From Frigidibacter sp. (lineage in GTDB: Bacteria; Pseudomonadota; Alphaproteobacteria; Rhodobacterales; Rhodobacteraceae): a stretch of 64,000 bases of DNA. Numbering within the stretch: position 1 is the stretch's first letter; each line of letters starts with the position of its first letter. Below the pieces are notes generated by a model. It made no database searches and had not been told where the DNA came from. It saw only the letters and a program-made list of their open reading frames with translations. Shown here piece by piece: positions 56,773 to 64,000 of the stretch. The DNA lies in contig NZ_JAUYTT010000001.1 of assembly GCF_030695035.1 (NCBI RefSeq), forward strand, positions 154,834 to 218,833, in the 5' to 3' direction. A program made the translations under genes and the position numbers.

Positions 56773-58707
56773 TCAGGTTCCGCTCAGTCGCAACTCCGGC
56801 GGTGGGTCGCCTGTCGCCTCATAGCCCTCGACCCAGCGGGCGACGACCTGCAGGGCGCGGGGCCGCGACTCCTCCTCGATAGCCTCGCGCAGGCCACGCA
56901 GCAGCGCCGCAACCTCAACCTCCGAGGGGAAACGTTCCTGTGCGGCAAAGATCTTGGGATGGCCCGCGGGGCGCGCATTGCCGCCAATCAGCAGCTCTTC
57001 ATGGCGTTTCTCGCCGGGGCGCAGGCCGATTTCGAGGATCTCGATCTCGCCCTCCGGGTTCGCTGCATCGCGGGGGATGCCGCCCATCGCCTCGATCACC
57101 TGCCGGGCCAGATCGCCGATCCGCACCGGCGCACCCATGTCCAGCAAGAAGACCTCGCCGCCCTTGGCCAGCGATCCGGCGCGCAGCACCAGCGCGACCG
57201 CCTCCTCCACCGTCATGAAGAAGCGGGTCACGTCATGCCCGGTCACGGTGACCGGCCCGCCGCGGGCCACCTGTTCCTGGAACAGCGGGATCACCGAGCC
57301 GGAGCTGCCGAGCACATTGCCGAAGCGCACCATGGAAAACACCGTGCCCCCGCCCTTACCTTGAGCACCGCTGCGTGCCGCCAGATCCTGGACAACGATC
57401 TCCGCCAGCCGCTTCGAAGCGCCCATGATATTGGTCGGCCGCACTGCCTTGTCAGAAGAGATCATCACGAAGCGCTTTACGCCCGCCGCCCGGGCAGCGC
57501 GGGCCAGAACCTCGGTCCCCAGCACGTTGTTCGCCAGCCCCGCCAGCGGATTGGCCTCCACCAGCGGCACATGCTTGTAGGCGGCGGCGTGCAGCACGAT
57601 GTCGATGCGCTGTGCAGCGAACAGCCGGCGCAGCAGCGCCGCCTGCCCCACCGAGCCAAGCACCGGGACAAGCACAACTCCGGCCTCCTCGGCCAGCGGC
57701 CGCAGCTCTCGCTCAATGGCATAAAGCGCGTATTCGGCATGGTCGAGCAGCACCAGCCGAGCCGGGCGCAACGACAGGATCTGCCGGCAGAGCTCCGCCC
57801 CGATGGTGCCGCCGGCGCCGGTGACCAGCACCGTGTGCCCGGCGTAAACCGCGGCCAGCCCCTCCAACGCATCCGCCACCGCGGCGCGCCCCAGAAAGGC
57901 GCCGGGCAGCACCGGCTGCAGACGGTCCGGCGCGGCCTCGGTCCCGATCATCTGCGCGAAGGAGGGGACCGACTGCACCTCCACTCCCAGCGGCTGCAGG
58001 GCGCGCGCGATGCCCGCCTGCCGCGCCCGTGGCAGCGCCGGCATCGCCAGCACCACGCGGCTGATGTGCTGGCGCGCGATGATCTCAGGCAGGCGCGCGG
58101 GGCGATGCACCGGCAGGCCCGCCACCGTCAGCCCCTGCAGGCCCGGGTTGTCATCGACAAATCCAACGGGCCTTATCGCGGCATGGCGCTTGAGCGCCGA
58201 GACCAACTGGATCCCCGTCATCCCCGCGCCGTAGATCAACACCCGTGTCACTGGTGTCTCGGAGCGATAGAGCGCCTCGAGCGCCCGCAGCATCCCCAGC
58301 CGCAGGCCAGCCGCAAGCAGCACGAAGAGCAGCGTGAACACCGCCCAGAGCCCCGGTGGGAGGGGCAGGCCCGCGGCCAGCGCCAGCGCCGCGCCAAGGC
58401 CGGCCAGAGCCGCACCATGCAGGGCGGTGCGCGCGAGGCCGGCCCCGTCATAGGATTTCAACCGGGCCCGCGGAATACCCAACGCCAGCGCCAGCGCCGC
58501 AGCCGCCAGCGACAGCACCGGCCCGAAGAGCCAGAGGCCCTGCAGCGCGCCGGTCCCCGCCAGGCTGCTGTCCTGCGCGATCATCGCCAGCCACAGCGCC
58601 AGCGGCGCCAGCGCCCCGTCGATGAACACCAGCACCGCCATCTTCTGGCCCCGGCCAAGCGACCGGGCCAGATGCAGCAGCGGGGGAAGGACCGAAGCGA
58701 AGACCAT
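56773..58707 (-). CDS. membrane-bound nucleotide-sugar 4,6-dehydratase (FlaA1/CapD/WbpM family)
   Basis: 644 residues. Four N-terminal membrane helices (about 20-120), a Rossmann-like domain (VLIYGAGMTGIQLVSAL), then a catalytic SDR domain with VTGAGGTIGAELCRQIL. The active site reads SSDKAVRPTNIMGASKR, with Met in place of the usual SDR Tyr, as in FlaA1/PglF/WbpM. Such enzymes convert UDP-GlcNAc to a 4-keto-6-deoxy sugar for polysaccharide or glycoprotein synthesis. The ATG at 58707 (MVFASVLPPL) has AAGG 7 bases upstream; ATG 58722 is less well placed. Confidence 0.9.
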   Translation of the reverse strand: MVFASVLPPLLHLARSLGRGQKMAVLVFIDGALAPLALWLAMIAQDSSLAGTGALQGLWLFGPVLSLAAAALALALGIPRARLKSYDGAGLARTALHGAALAGLGAALALAAGLPLPPGLWAVFTLLFVLLAAGLRLGMLRALEALYRSETPVTRVLIYGAGMTGIQLVSALKRHAAIRPVGFVDDNPGLQGLTVAGLPVHRPARLPEIIARQHISRVVLAMPALPRARQAGIARALQPLGVEVQSVPSFAQMIGTEAAPDRLQPVLPGAFLGRAAVADALEGLAAVYAGHTVLVTGAGGTIGAELCRQILSLRPARLVLLDHAEYALYAIERELRPLAEEAGVVLVPVLGSVGQAALLRRLFAAQRIDIVLHAAAYKHVPLVEANPLAGLANNVLGTEVLARAARAAGVKRFVMISSDKAVRPTNIMGASKRLAEIVVQDLAARSGAQGKGGGTVFSMVRFGNVLGSSGSVIPLFQEQVARGGPVTVTGHDVTRFFMTVEEAVALVLRAGSLAKGGEVFLLDMGAPVRIGDLARQVIEAMGGIPRDAANPEGEIEILEIGLRPGEKRHEELLIGGNARPAGHPKIFAAQERFPSEVEVAALLRGLREAIEEESRPRALQVVARWVEGYEATGDPPPELRLSGT

Positions 58708-59023
58708 GAGGCAGCCTTGCATGAAGGGGGTTAACGGCGGGTTGTGACGGCCAGGTTGGCACGGCGGTCGGCGGGCGCGTTCAGCGGTCCTGTTCACGGC
58801 TGCTCGGGGGAGCGGGACCGCGAGTTTCCCGCGGGCGGGCTCCGGCTTGCCCTTGGGGCTGCCCGGGCGCGTTACAGGTTTGGTAGAGATCGCCGCTTGC
58901 CTCGGAGGCGAGTGCGCGGGGGAAGGATGCCACCGACCACAGTCCCAGAAACCAGCACGATTGCCGCCACGGCGTGTCGCACGGTCGGGGGCGTGGCGCA
59001 GCGCCTTTTTATGCTGCGCCCGC
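58708..59023. other. 316-bp intergenic region
   Basis: Between the sugar transferase and the CapD-like dehydratase, both on the minus strand. GC-rich with one AT-richer spot (CTTTTTATG near 59005). No gene, repeat or clear terminator recognised; a promoter for the dehydratase is expected. Confidence 0.35.
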
Positions 59024-59668
59024 TTAGGTCGACCCTCGCCGCGCGCGGGGCCGATCCCGCCGCCGCCCCGCGACAGCGGCCAGCGTGCGCGCCAGAATCG
59101 CCAGATCGGCACAGGGGCAGCGGCGGGCCTGATGGATCAGGTCGATCCGCGCCTTGCGGGGCACGCAGCGGTTCTTGTAGGCGGCCTCGGTCTCGTCCGG
59201 CGTGCGGCAGGCCGCCAGAATGCGCTCCTCATGCCGGTGAAACACGAGGGTGGCGAGGCCGGTCACCCCCGGCCGGTCGCGCAACACACGGGCGTAAAGG
59301 TCGGGAAACTGCTCGACATAGCGGCGCAGCGGCGGGCGCGGGCCGACGAAGCTCATGTCGCCGCGCAGGATGTTCCAAAGCTGTGGCAACTCATCCAGTC
59401 GGCTGCTGCGTAGAACCGCGCCCAGCCGGGTGATCCGGGCGGCCTTGTCGCCGCCCGACACGCCGGCATCGTCCGGATCGGGGGCCATGCTGCGGAACTT
59501 GACCAGCTGGAAGGACCGGTCGGGGGCGCGCATCCGCTCGGACAGGTAAAACACCGGCCAGCCCTGCAGCGCCAGCGCCAGCAGCGCGAGGGTCAGGATC
59601 AGCGGCGCCAGCAGCAGCACCAGCAGCGCCGCGAGGCAGATATCGAAAGCGCGGCGGCCGGGCGTCAT
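59024..59668 (-). CDS. initiating sugar phosphotransferase (WbaP/PglC-type polyprenyl-phosphate transferase)
   Basis: Monotopic membrane enzyme of 214 residues that transfers a sugar-1-phosphate to undecaprenyl phosphate, starting a repeat unit or glycan chain. N-terminal reentrant helix [19 protein letters not shown], then FQLVKFRSM, the Asp-Glu catalytic pair in [24 protein letters not shown], and [10 protein letters not shown]-terminus Arg-rich. The ATG at 59668 overlaps the preceding gene stop by 4 bases. Confidence 0.93.
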   Translation of the reverse strand: MTPGRRAFDICLAALLVLLLAPLILTLALLALALQGWPVFYLSERMRAPDRSFQLVKFRSMAPDPDDAGVSGGDKAARITRLGAVLRSSRLDELPQLWNILRGDMSFVGPRPPLRRYVEQFPDLYARVLRDRPGVTGLATLVFHRHEERILAACRTPDETEAAYKNRCVPRKARIDLIHQARRCPCADLAILARTLAAVAGRRRDRPRARRGST

Positions 59669-60498
59669 GGCAGGCCCCCCGCAGCGCGCCATTCGGCGAT
59701 CAGGGCGGCGGGGTCTGCGGCGGCAAGCGGCACCAGCGCCTGCACCGCGCCGGTGTCCAGCGCGGCCAGCGGCAGCGGTGCTGGCCGCGCCACCCGCCAG
59801 ACAAAGCTGCGCCCCGCCGCCGCGCACAGCGCCTCCATCGCCATGGGGCCGGGCTGCGCGAGGTTCAGGATCGGCGGCAGCCCCGCCCCGGACTGTGCCT
59901 GCGCCGCCAGCGCCAGCAATGCCCGCGCCAAGGTCAACGGGCCGATCACAGAGCGCCGCGGGCTGCTGCCATCTGGACAGCGGTCGAGCTTGATCGCCTG
60001 CCCCCCCGCAATCGCGGCCGAGATAGCATCGGCGCCGACCACATTGCCAAGGCGCAGCAGGCAGATCTTCGGGCCGCCCCGGGCCGCATGGGCCAGCAGC
60101 GCCGCCTCCATATGGACCTTGGCGCGGCCATAGGCATCGCGCGGGCGCAGCCGCGCATCCTCGCGCCAGGGTGCGCCCCTTGCGCCATAGACGGCAATGC
60201 TGGAGGCGACCAGAACATGGCCGATCCCGGCGGCGGCGGCAGCCCCGGCCGCCGCAAGCGCAAGGCTGCGGTTATCCGAAAGCCCGGCCCCCTGGACAGC
60301 GCCGGCGAGGCAGATCAGCACCTCGGCGCCCTGCAACGCCTGCGGCGGCGCGTCCGCCAGCAGATCCCAGGCCCGCACCCCCTCGCCTCCCCGGCGCGAG
60401 AACCACATCACCCCCGGCATCCCACCCGAGGCGCGCAGCAGGGTGCCGACCCGGCCACCGGCGCCCAGAACCGCCAGCCGTGGCGCGGCGCCGGTCAT
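59665..60498 (-). CDS. NAD-dependent epimerase/dehydratase family (SDR) protein
   Basis: 277 residues. N-terminal Rossmann motif LAVLGAGGRVGTLL; VLVASSIAVYG and DAYGRAKVHMEAAL supply the SDR Ser and the YxxxK (Tyr-Gly-Arg-Ala-Lys) catalytic pair; LRLGNVVG follows. Probably an epimerase or dehydratase on a nucleotide or lipid-linked sugar. It overlaps kpsT-like (upstream) and the sugar transferase (downstream) by 4 bases each, so the four genes from kpsE are coupled. Confidence 0.85.
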   Translation of the reverse strand: MTGAAPRLAVLGAGGRVGTLLRASGGMPGVMWFSRRGGEGVRAWDLLADAPPQALQGAEVLICLAGAVQGAGLSDNRSLALAAAGAAAAAGIGHVLVASSIAVYGARGAPWREDARLRPRDAYGRAKVHMEAALLAHAARGGPKICLLRLGNVVGADAISAAIAGGQAIKLDRCPDGSSPRRSVIGPLTLARALLALAAQAQSGAGLPPILNLAQPGPMAMEALCAAAGRSFVWRVARPAPLPLAALDTGAVQALVPLAAADPAALIAEWRAAGGLP

Positions 60499-61175
60499 GC
60501 CCGCCGCTCCATCGCCATCGTCTCGTGCATGTTGCGCTCATGGTGGCGGATCGCCTCCTCGACATCGTCGTAAAAGGTCAGCTGGCCGTTCTCCAGCACC
60601 GCCCCCGCATCGCAGATCCGCCGGATCATTCCCATGAAATGCGACACAACGATGGCCGAGGATTGCCCCAGCCTTTCCATCAGCAACGCCTCGCTGCGGG
60701 CCTTGAAGGCGGCATCGCCAACGGACGTGACCTCATCCACCAGATAGGTGTCGAACCGGATGCCCATCGAGGCGCCGAAGGCGAGACGCGAGCGCATGCC
60801 CGAGGAATAGGTGCGGAACGGCAGGCGGAAATGCGCGCCCAGCCCGGCGAAATCCTCGACGAAATCGCACAGCTCGCCGGTATCGACGCCGTAGATCCGG
60901 GCGATGAAGCGCACATTCTGCGCGCCGGTCAGATCGGGGTGGAACGAGCCGGCAAAGCCCACCGGCCATGAAATCGTGCCATCGGTCAGCACCTCGCCCG
61001 CATCCGGGTCCATCGTGCCGGCGATCATGCGCAGCAGGCTCGACTTGCCGGCGCCGTTGCGGCCCAGCAGGGCAACGGAGCGCCCCGTGGGGAACTCCGC
61101 CGTCAGCCGGTCGGCAACCAGCTTGCGCGCGCCGTTCAGCCGGTAGGTCTTGGACAGGTCCTGCAGCCGGATCAT
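60495..61175 (-). CDS. polysaccharide ABC exporter ATPase (KpsT-like)
   Basis: 226 residues. Walker A GRNGAGKSS at 38-46, signature YSSGMRSRLAFG, Walker B TYLVDEV, and H-loop VVSHF. The short length with no C-terminal carbohydrate-binding domain matches KpsT/CtrD of capsule exporters rather than O-antigen Wzt. It follows the KpsE-like gene by 2 bases. The permease partner (KpsM-like) is encoded divergently 1.5 kb away. Confidence 0.92.
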   Translation of the reverse strand: MIRLQDLSKTYRLNGARKLVADRLTAEFPTGRSVALLGRNGAGKSSLLRMIAGTMDPDAGEVLTDGTISWPVGFAGSFHPDLTGAQNVRFIARIYGVDTGELCDFVEDFAGLGAHFRLPFRTYSSGMRSRLAFGASMGIRFDTYLVDEVTSVGDAAFKARSEALLMERLGQSSAIVVSHFMGMIRRICDAGAVLENGQLTFYDDVEEAIRHHERNMHETMAMERRA

Positions 61176-61177
61176 CG

Positions 61178-62620
61178 CTACCTCCGGTCGCGGATCGACC
61201 AGGCGATCAGGGTCAGCACCGACCAGCCCAGCAGCAGGAACAGTCCCGCCAGCGCCGCGATCCGCAGCCGCTGCGGATATTCCGCGGTCTGGGCCAGCGT
61301 CGGGCGCACATGTGCGGCCAGATAGCGGTTCTGGCGCTGCGCCTCGGCCCGCGCCATGTCATGCGCGGCGAGGGCCGAGAGGTAGCTTTGCTCGGCGAAC
61401 TCCCGCTCCACCGTCAGCCGCTCGAACTCGCCCACCACCGTGGCATATGCCTCGCCGCCACTGCCAGCGCCGAACTTGCCGCGCTCGGCTGCGATCCGCG
61501 CCTCGATCACCGCGATCTTGTCGCGGCGCAGGCGCACCCGGGGGTCCGCAGCACTCGTCGCCTGAAGCAGCATGTCGAGCTCGATCAGCGCCTCGGCCAG
61601 TTGGGTGTTCAGCGTGTTGATCACCCCCATCTGACTTTGCAGATCCGCCTCGGGATCGACGATCTGATGCAGGCTGCGAAAGCCGGTCAGCGCCCCCCGC
61701 GCCGCCTGCAGCCGGGCCATTGCCCGGTCCAGCTCGTCCTGCGCATGGCGGGTCGCATCGGCGCGAGCGGTGGCGGAGAGATCGTTGATCATCGCCGTGC
61801 TCTCCTCAAGGATCGCACTCGCCAGCTGCTGCGCGCCCTGCGGCGTGAAGGCCAGCGCGGTCAGCTCGATGATGCCGTCGCCCTGGTCGTAGGAGATCCG
61901 CACCATCCGCTGCCAGTGATCGCGAAGATCCTCGACCGTGGCCTCGGCAGGTAGGGTGAAGATGGGGTCCATCCCCGGCCGCCCATACATGGCGCGCAGG
62001 TCCAGCCGGGCGTCGATGCGCGCGACCATGTCCTGGCTGCGGATGAACTCGTAAAGGATGTCGGTATCGGAGGAACTCCCCGTCGATAGCCCGGCAAAGC
62101 CCCCCAGCATTTCCATCGGCGAGGCCTGATCCTCACGCCGGACCGAGAAGGAGGTGACCGATGCATATTGATCCTCTGCCACCGCCCACAGATACCAGAC
62201 CAGCGCCGCGAAGGGCAGCAGCACCAGCAGGGCAAAGGCCGCCAGCGCGCCGCGGTGGCGCGGCTGCAGCCGGGCAGAGCCGGGGGCCGCTGCGGCCGGC
62301 GGCAGTGAGGGGGCAGCCGGGCGCGGGGCAGGCAGCATCTGTGGCGCGGTCTGGGGCAGCTTATGCGGGCCCTGCGCCACCAGCGCCTTGCCACGGTGGC
62401 CCACCGCCGGCCCGCCGCGCGGCGGGTTCGGGCGCTGCGGCTGCACCTGCGCCGGCCGAGTCGCCTCGGGCGGGCGGGGGGCGGGGGGTTTGGGCGCCCC
62501 AAGGGACACCACATTCTGCGCGGCGCGCTGCGGCGCGGCAGGGCCCTGTCCGACGCCTTCGCCTGCGGCGTGCCTGTTGTCCCCCGCAGCTGCGGGCCTG
62601 TTCAGCGTGCCTTCTGTCAC
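61178..62620 (-). CDS. capsule export inner-membrane protein (KpsE/CtrB/BexC-like) with Pro-rich N-terminus
   Basis: Periplasmic adaptor (polysaccharide co-polymerase 3 family) of 480 residues that links the KpsMT exporter to the outer-membrane porin. Membrane helices at about 124-146 and 453-474 flank a large periplasmic coiled-coil domain (for example YEFIRSQDMVARIDARLDL, DELDRAMARLQAARGALTGF). An unusual cytoplasmic extension of about 120 residues, very rich in Pro, Ala and Arg, precedes the first helix. Divergent from the KpsM-like gene with 105 bp between. Confidence 0.9.
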   Translation of the reverse strand: MTEGTLNRPAAAGDNRHAAGEGVGQGPAAPQRAAQNVVSLGAPKPPAPRPPEATRPAQVQPQRPNPPRGGPAVGHRGKALVAQGPHKLPQTAPQMLPAPRPAAPSLPPAAAAPGSARLQPRHRGALAAFALLVLLPFAALVWYLWAVAEDQYASVTSFSVRREDQASPMEMLGGFAGLSTGSSSDTDILYEFIRSQDMVARIDARLDLRAMYGRPGMDPIFTLPAEATVEDLRDHWQRMVRISYDQGDGIIELTALAFTPQGAQQLASAILEESTAMINDLSATARADATRHAQDELDRAMARLQAARGALTGFRSLHQIVDPEADLQSQMGVINTLNTQLAEALIELDMLLQATSAADPRVRLRRDKIAVIEARIAAERGKFGAGSGGEAYATVVGEFERLTVEREFAEQSYLSALAAHDMARAEAQRQNRYLAAHVRPTLAQTAEYPQRLRIAALAGLFLLLGWSVLTLIAWSIRDRR

Positions 62621-62725
62621 ATCGCCCCCCGGCGCCCGGCGCCCGTTTGCGTTTCGGAAACCAATCTCGCGCCAGATGGCAGCGCGGGTCGGCTAGGCCC
62701 GGCATACAGCAGGGATGGTCAACCG

Positions 62726-63517
62726 ATGCTTAAGGCGGCCCGGAAAATCCGGCGGGGAAAGACGGTGCGCGCCGTGGCCGCGCTGATCCTGCGCGAGATG
62801 GAAACCACCTTCGGGCGCTCGCCCGGCGGCTATCTCTGGGCAGTGGCCGAGCCCGTGGCAGCGATCGCGCTGCTGTCCGTGGCGTTCTCCATCGCGCTGC
62901 GGGCGCCGGCGCTTGGTTCCAGCTTCGCGCTGTTCTACGCGACGGGGTACCTGCCCTTCACGATGGCGCTCGACACTGCAAACAAGGTGGCAAACGCGAT
63001 CCGCTTCTCGCGCCCTTTGCTGACCTATCCGGCGGTGACCTTCCTCGATGCGCTACTGGCACGCTTCACGCTGAACCTGCTGACCCATGCGCTGGTCTTC
63101 TGCCTGGTGATCGCCGGGATCGCGGTCCTGCTTGGCGCCGATATCACGCTGAACCTGCCGCGGATCCTGTCGGCGATGGCGATGGCTTCGGTTCTGGGGC
63201 TGGGGGTCGGCACGCTGAACTGCCTGCTGTTCAACATCTGGCCGCTCTGGGAGCGGATCTGGCAAATCGTCACCCGGCCCCTCTTCATCGTGTCGGGCGT
63301 GTTCTTCCTGCCCGAGGAGATTCCCGTGCCCTATGACTTCTGGCTCGCGCTGAATCCGGTCGTGCATGTCGTGGGCGAGATGCGCCGCGGGCTCTATGCG
63401 GGGTATGAGGCACCGGGGGTGTCGCATGTCTTTGTCTATGGGCTCGGCCTTGGCTGCCTCGCGCTTGGCCTTGTGCTGCTGGGGCGGCACCACCGCGCCA
63501 TTCTGGGCGAGGGCTGA
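62726..63517 (+). CDS. polysaccharide ABC exporter permease (KpsM-like)
   Basis: 263 residues, six membrane helices, ABC-2 family. Opening GRSPGGYLWAVAEPVAAIALL and the region FYATGYLPFTMALDTANKVANAI are typical for KpsM/CtrC. ALNPVVHVVGEMRRGLYAGYE near the end is the family signature. GCAGGGA lies about 8 bases before the ATG. It stands alone on the plus strand, separate from its ATPase, and converges on the RTX gene with a 3-bp gap. Confidence 0.92.
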   Translation: MLKAARKIRRGKTVRAVAALILREMETTFGRSPGGYLWAVAEPVAAIALLSVAFSIALRAPALGSSFALFYATGYLPFTMALDTANKVANAIRFSRPLLTYPAVTFLDALLARFTLNLLTHALVFCLVIAGIAVLLGADITLNLPRILSAMAMASVLGLGVGTLNCLLFNIWPLWERIWQIVTRPLFIVSGVFFLPEEIPVPYDFWLALNPVVHVVGEMRRGLYAGYEAPGVSHVFVYGLGLGCLALGLVLLGRHHRAILGEG

Positions 63518-63520
63518 CGC

Positions 63521-64000
63521 TCAGGAAAAGGCGAAGTCATCCGCCCCGAGGCTGCCCGCCGCCACCCCCTCCAGCGTGATCGAGCCGTTGCCGTAATCGA
63601 CCAGCGCATTCCCGGCGCTGTAAGTGATGGTCAGGTCCGAATAGGCCTTCCCCGTCCCTTCGAGCCGTATCACGTCAAGCCCATCCTCGAACCCGATGAT
63701 CCGGTCAGCCCCGTCGCCGGGGCGAAACACAAAAGTATCTGCCCCGCTGCCACCCGACAGGAAATCATTGCCCGTACCGCCGATGATCCAGTCGCTGCCC
63801 GCGCCGCCATAGAGCGAGTCGTTTCCGGCGCCGCCCTCCAGCCGGTCATTCCCATCCTCGCCGTAGAAGATGTCATCCCCGGCGCCGCCCTTGATGATGT
63901 CATTGCCGAGCCACCCCCAGACGGTATCGCCCGGCCCCGGCGCGGTCTGCGCGCTGTCGTCGAAGACATCATCGCCCTCGCCCAGCATCACCGTATCGCT
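63521..64000 (-). CDS. RTX-type calcium-binding protein, C-terminal part (cut by window edge)
   Basis: The final 159 codons of a longer gene. At least five nonapeptide repeats of the GGxGxDxUx type ([30 protein letters not shown]) form a calcium-binding beta-roll, followed by a cap ([21 protein letters not shown]) and a C-terminal segment ending DDFAFS, like the type I secretion signals of RTX proteins. Exported and extracellular by inference. The frame is open through the window edge, so the N-terminal function is unknown. Confidence 0.88.
   Translation of the reverse strand, partial: SDTVMLGEGDDVFDDSAQTAPGPGDTVWGWLGNDIIKGGAGDDIFYGEDGNDRLEGGAGNDSLYGGAGSDWIIGGTGNDFLSGGSGADTFVFRPGDGADRIIGFEDGLDVIRLEGTGKAYSDLTITYSAGNALVDYGNGSITLEGVAAGSLGADDFAFS

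Overview
The window is GC-rich (roughly two thirds G+C by eye), densely packed DNA from an alphaproteobacterium, most likely a member of the Rhodobacterales (Rhodobacter/Paracoccus relatives). Pointers are the ruv-tol neighbourhood, a DUF1127 small protein, phosphatidylcholine synthase, a class I lysyl-tRNA synthetase, the DUF484-xerC pair and the acs/acetate-symporter/DUF4212/DUF294/exonuclease cluster. I found 52 protein genes (two cut by the window edges) and no tRNA, rRNA, CRISPR array, insertion sequence or prophage.

Layout. 1-6520 (minus strand): ruvC-ruvA-htpX-(AT-richer ORFan)-ruvB-(MazG-like)-(unknown)-ybgC-tolQ-tolR, i.e. Holliday-junction processing running into the Tol-Pal envelope system. 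6.9-24.7 kb: housekeeping genes (prmA, msrA, priA, fsa-type transaldolase, DUF484-xerC, pcs, ogt, ileS, a group III truncated globin, the YcjX/YcjF-like pair, truA) with one unusual regulator, a single-chain ECF sigma/anti-sigma fusion at 9452-10588. 24.9-34.6 kb (minus strand): an acetate module reading acs, adk, DUF4212, VC_2705-type symporter, cNMP/CBS/DUF294 protein, unknown membrane protein, receiver-only response regulator, and a membrane pseudokinase fused to a DEDDh exonuclease. 35-49.7 kb: SulP transporter, HugZ-like protein, a tailspike-like beta-helix protein, CHAD protein, lysK, a TerB-like protein, a sulfotransferase-like/GT90 fusion without a normal start codon, dacB, nadD, ettA, a DUF3309 peptide. 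49.8-64 kb: phnA, then a surface-polysaccharide locus with UDP-galactopyranose mutase, two galactofuranosyltransferase-like enzymes, a sulfotransferase-like protein, a FlaA1/CapD-type nucleotide-sugar dehydratase, an initiating phosphoglycosyltransferase, an epimerase-like SDR, a Kps-type ABC exporter and the end of an RTX protein.

How the parts work together. In the acetate module the symporter with its small DUF4212 partner imports acetate, Acs activates it and releases AMP, and the dedicated adenylate kinase can return that AMP to ADP; the downstream nucleotidyltransferase-like, receiver and exonuclease genes look regulatory. Its promoter region is AT-rich, with four same-orientation copies of a TTGYAAAC-like motif and a 17-bp palindrome. 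In the polysaccharide locus Glf would supply UDP-galactofuranose to the two GT2 enzymes, with export through the KpsMTE-like transporter. No outer-membrane porin, flippase or polymerase is visible in the window, so the locus probably continues beyond the right edge.

The most unusual signals are the sigma/anti-sigma fusion, the pseudokinase-exonuclease, the start-codon-less sulfotransferase/GT90 gene lying in frame with the gene before it, a two-copy structured intergenic repeat (about 7.25-7.47 and 20.69-20.93 kb), an AT-rich ORFan inside the ruv cluster, and the galactofuranose locus. All functional calls rest on reading motifs; no database search was run.
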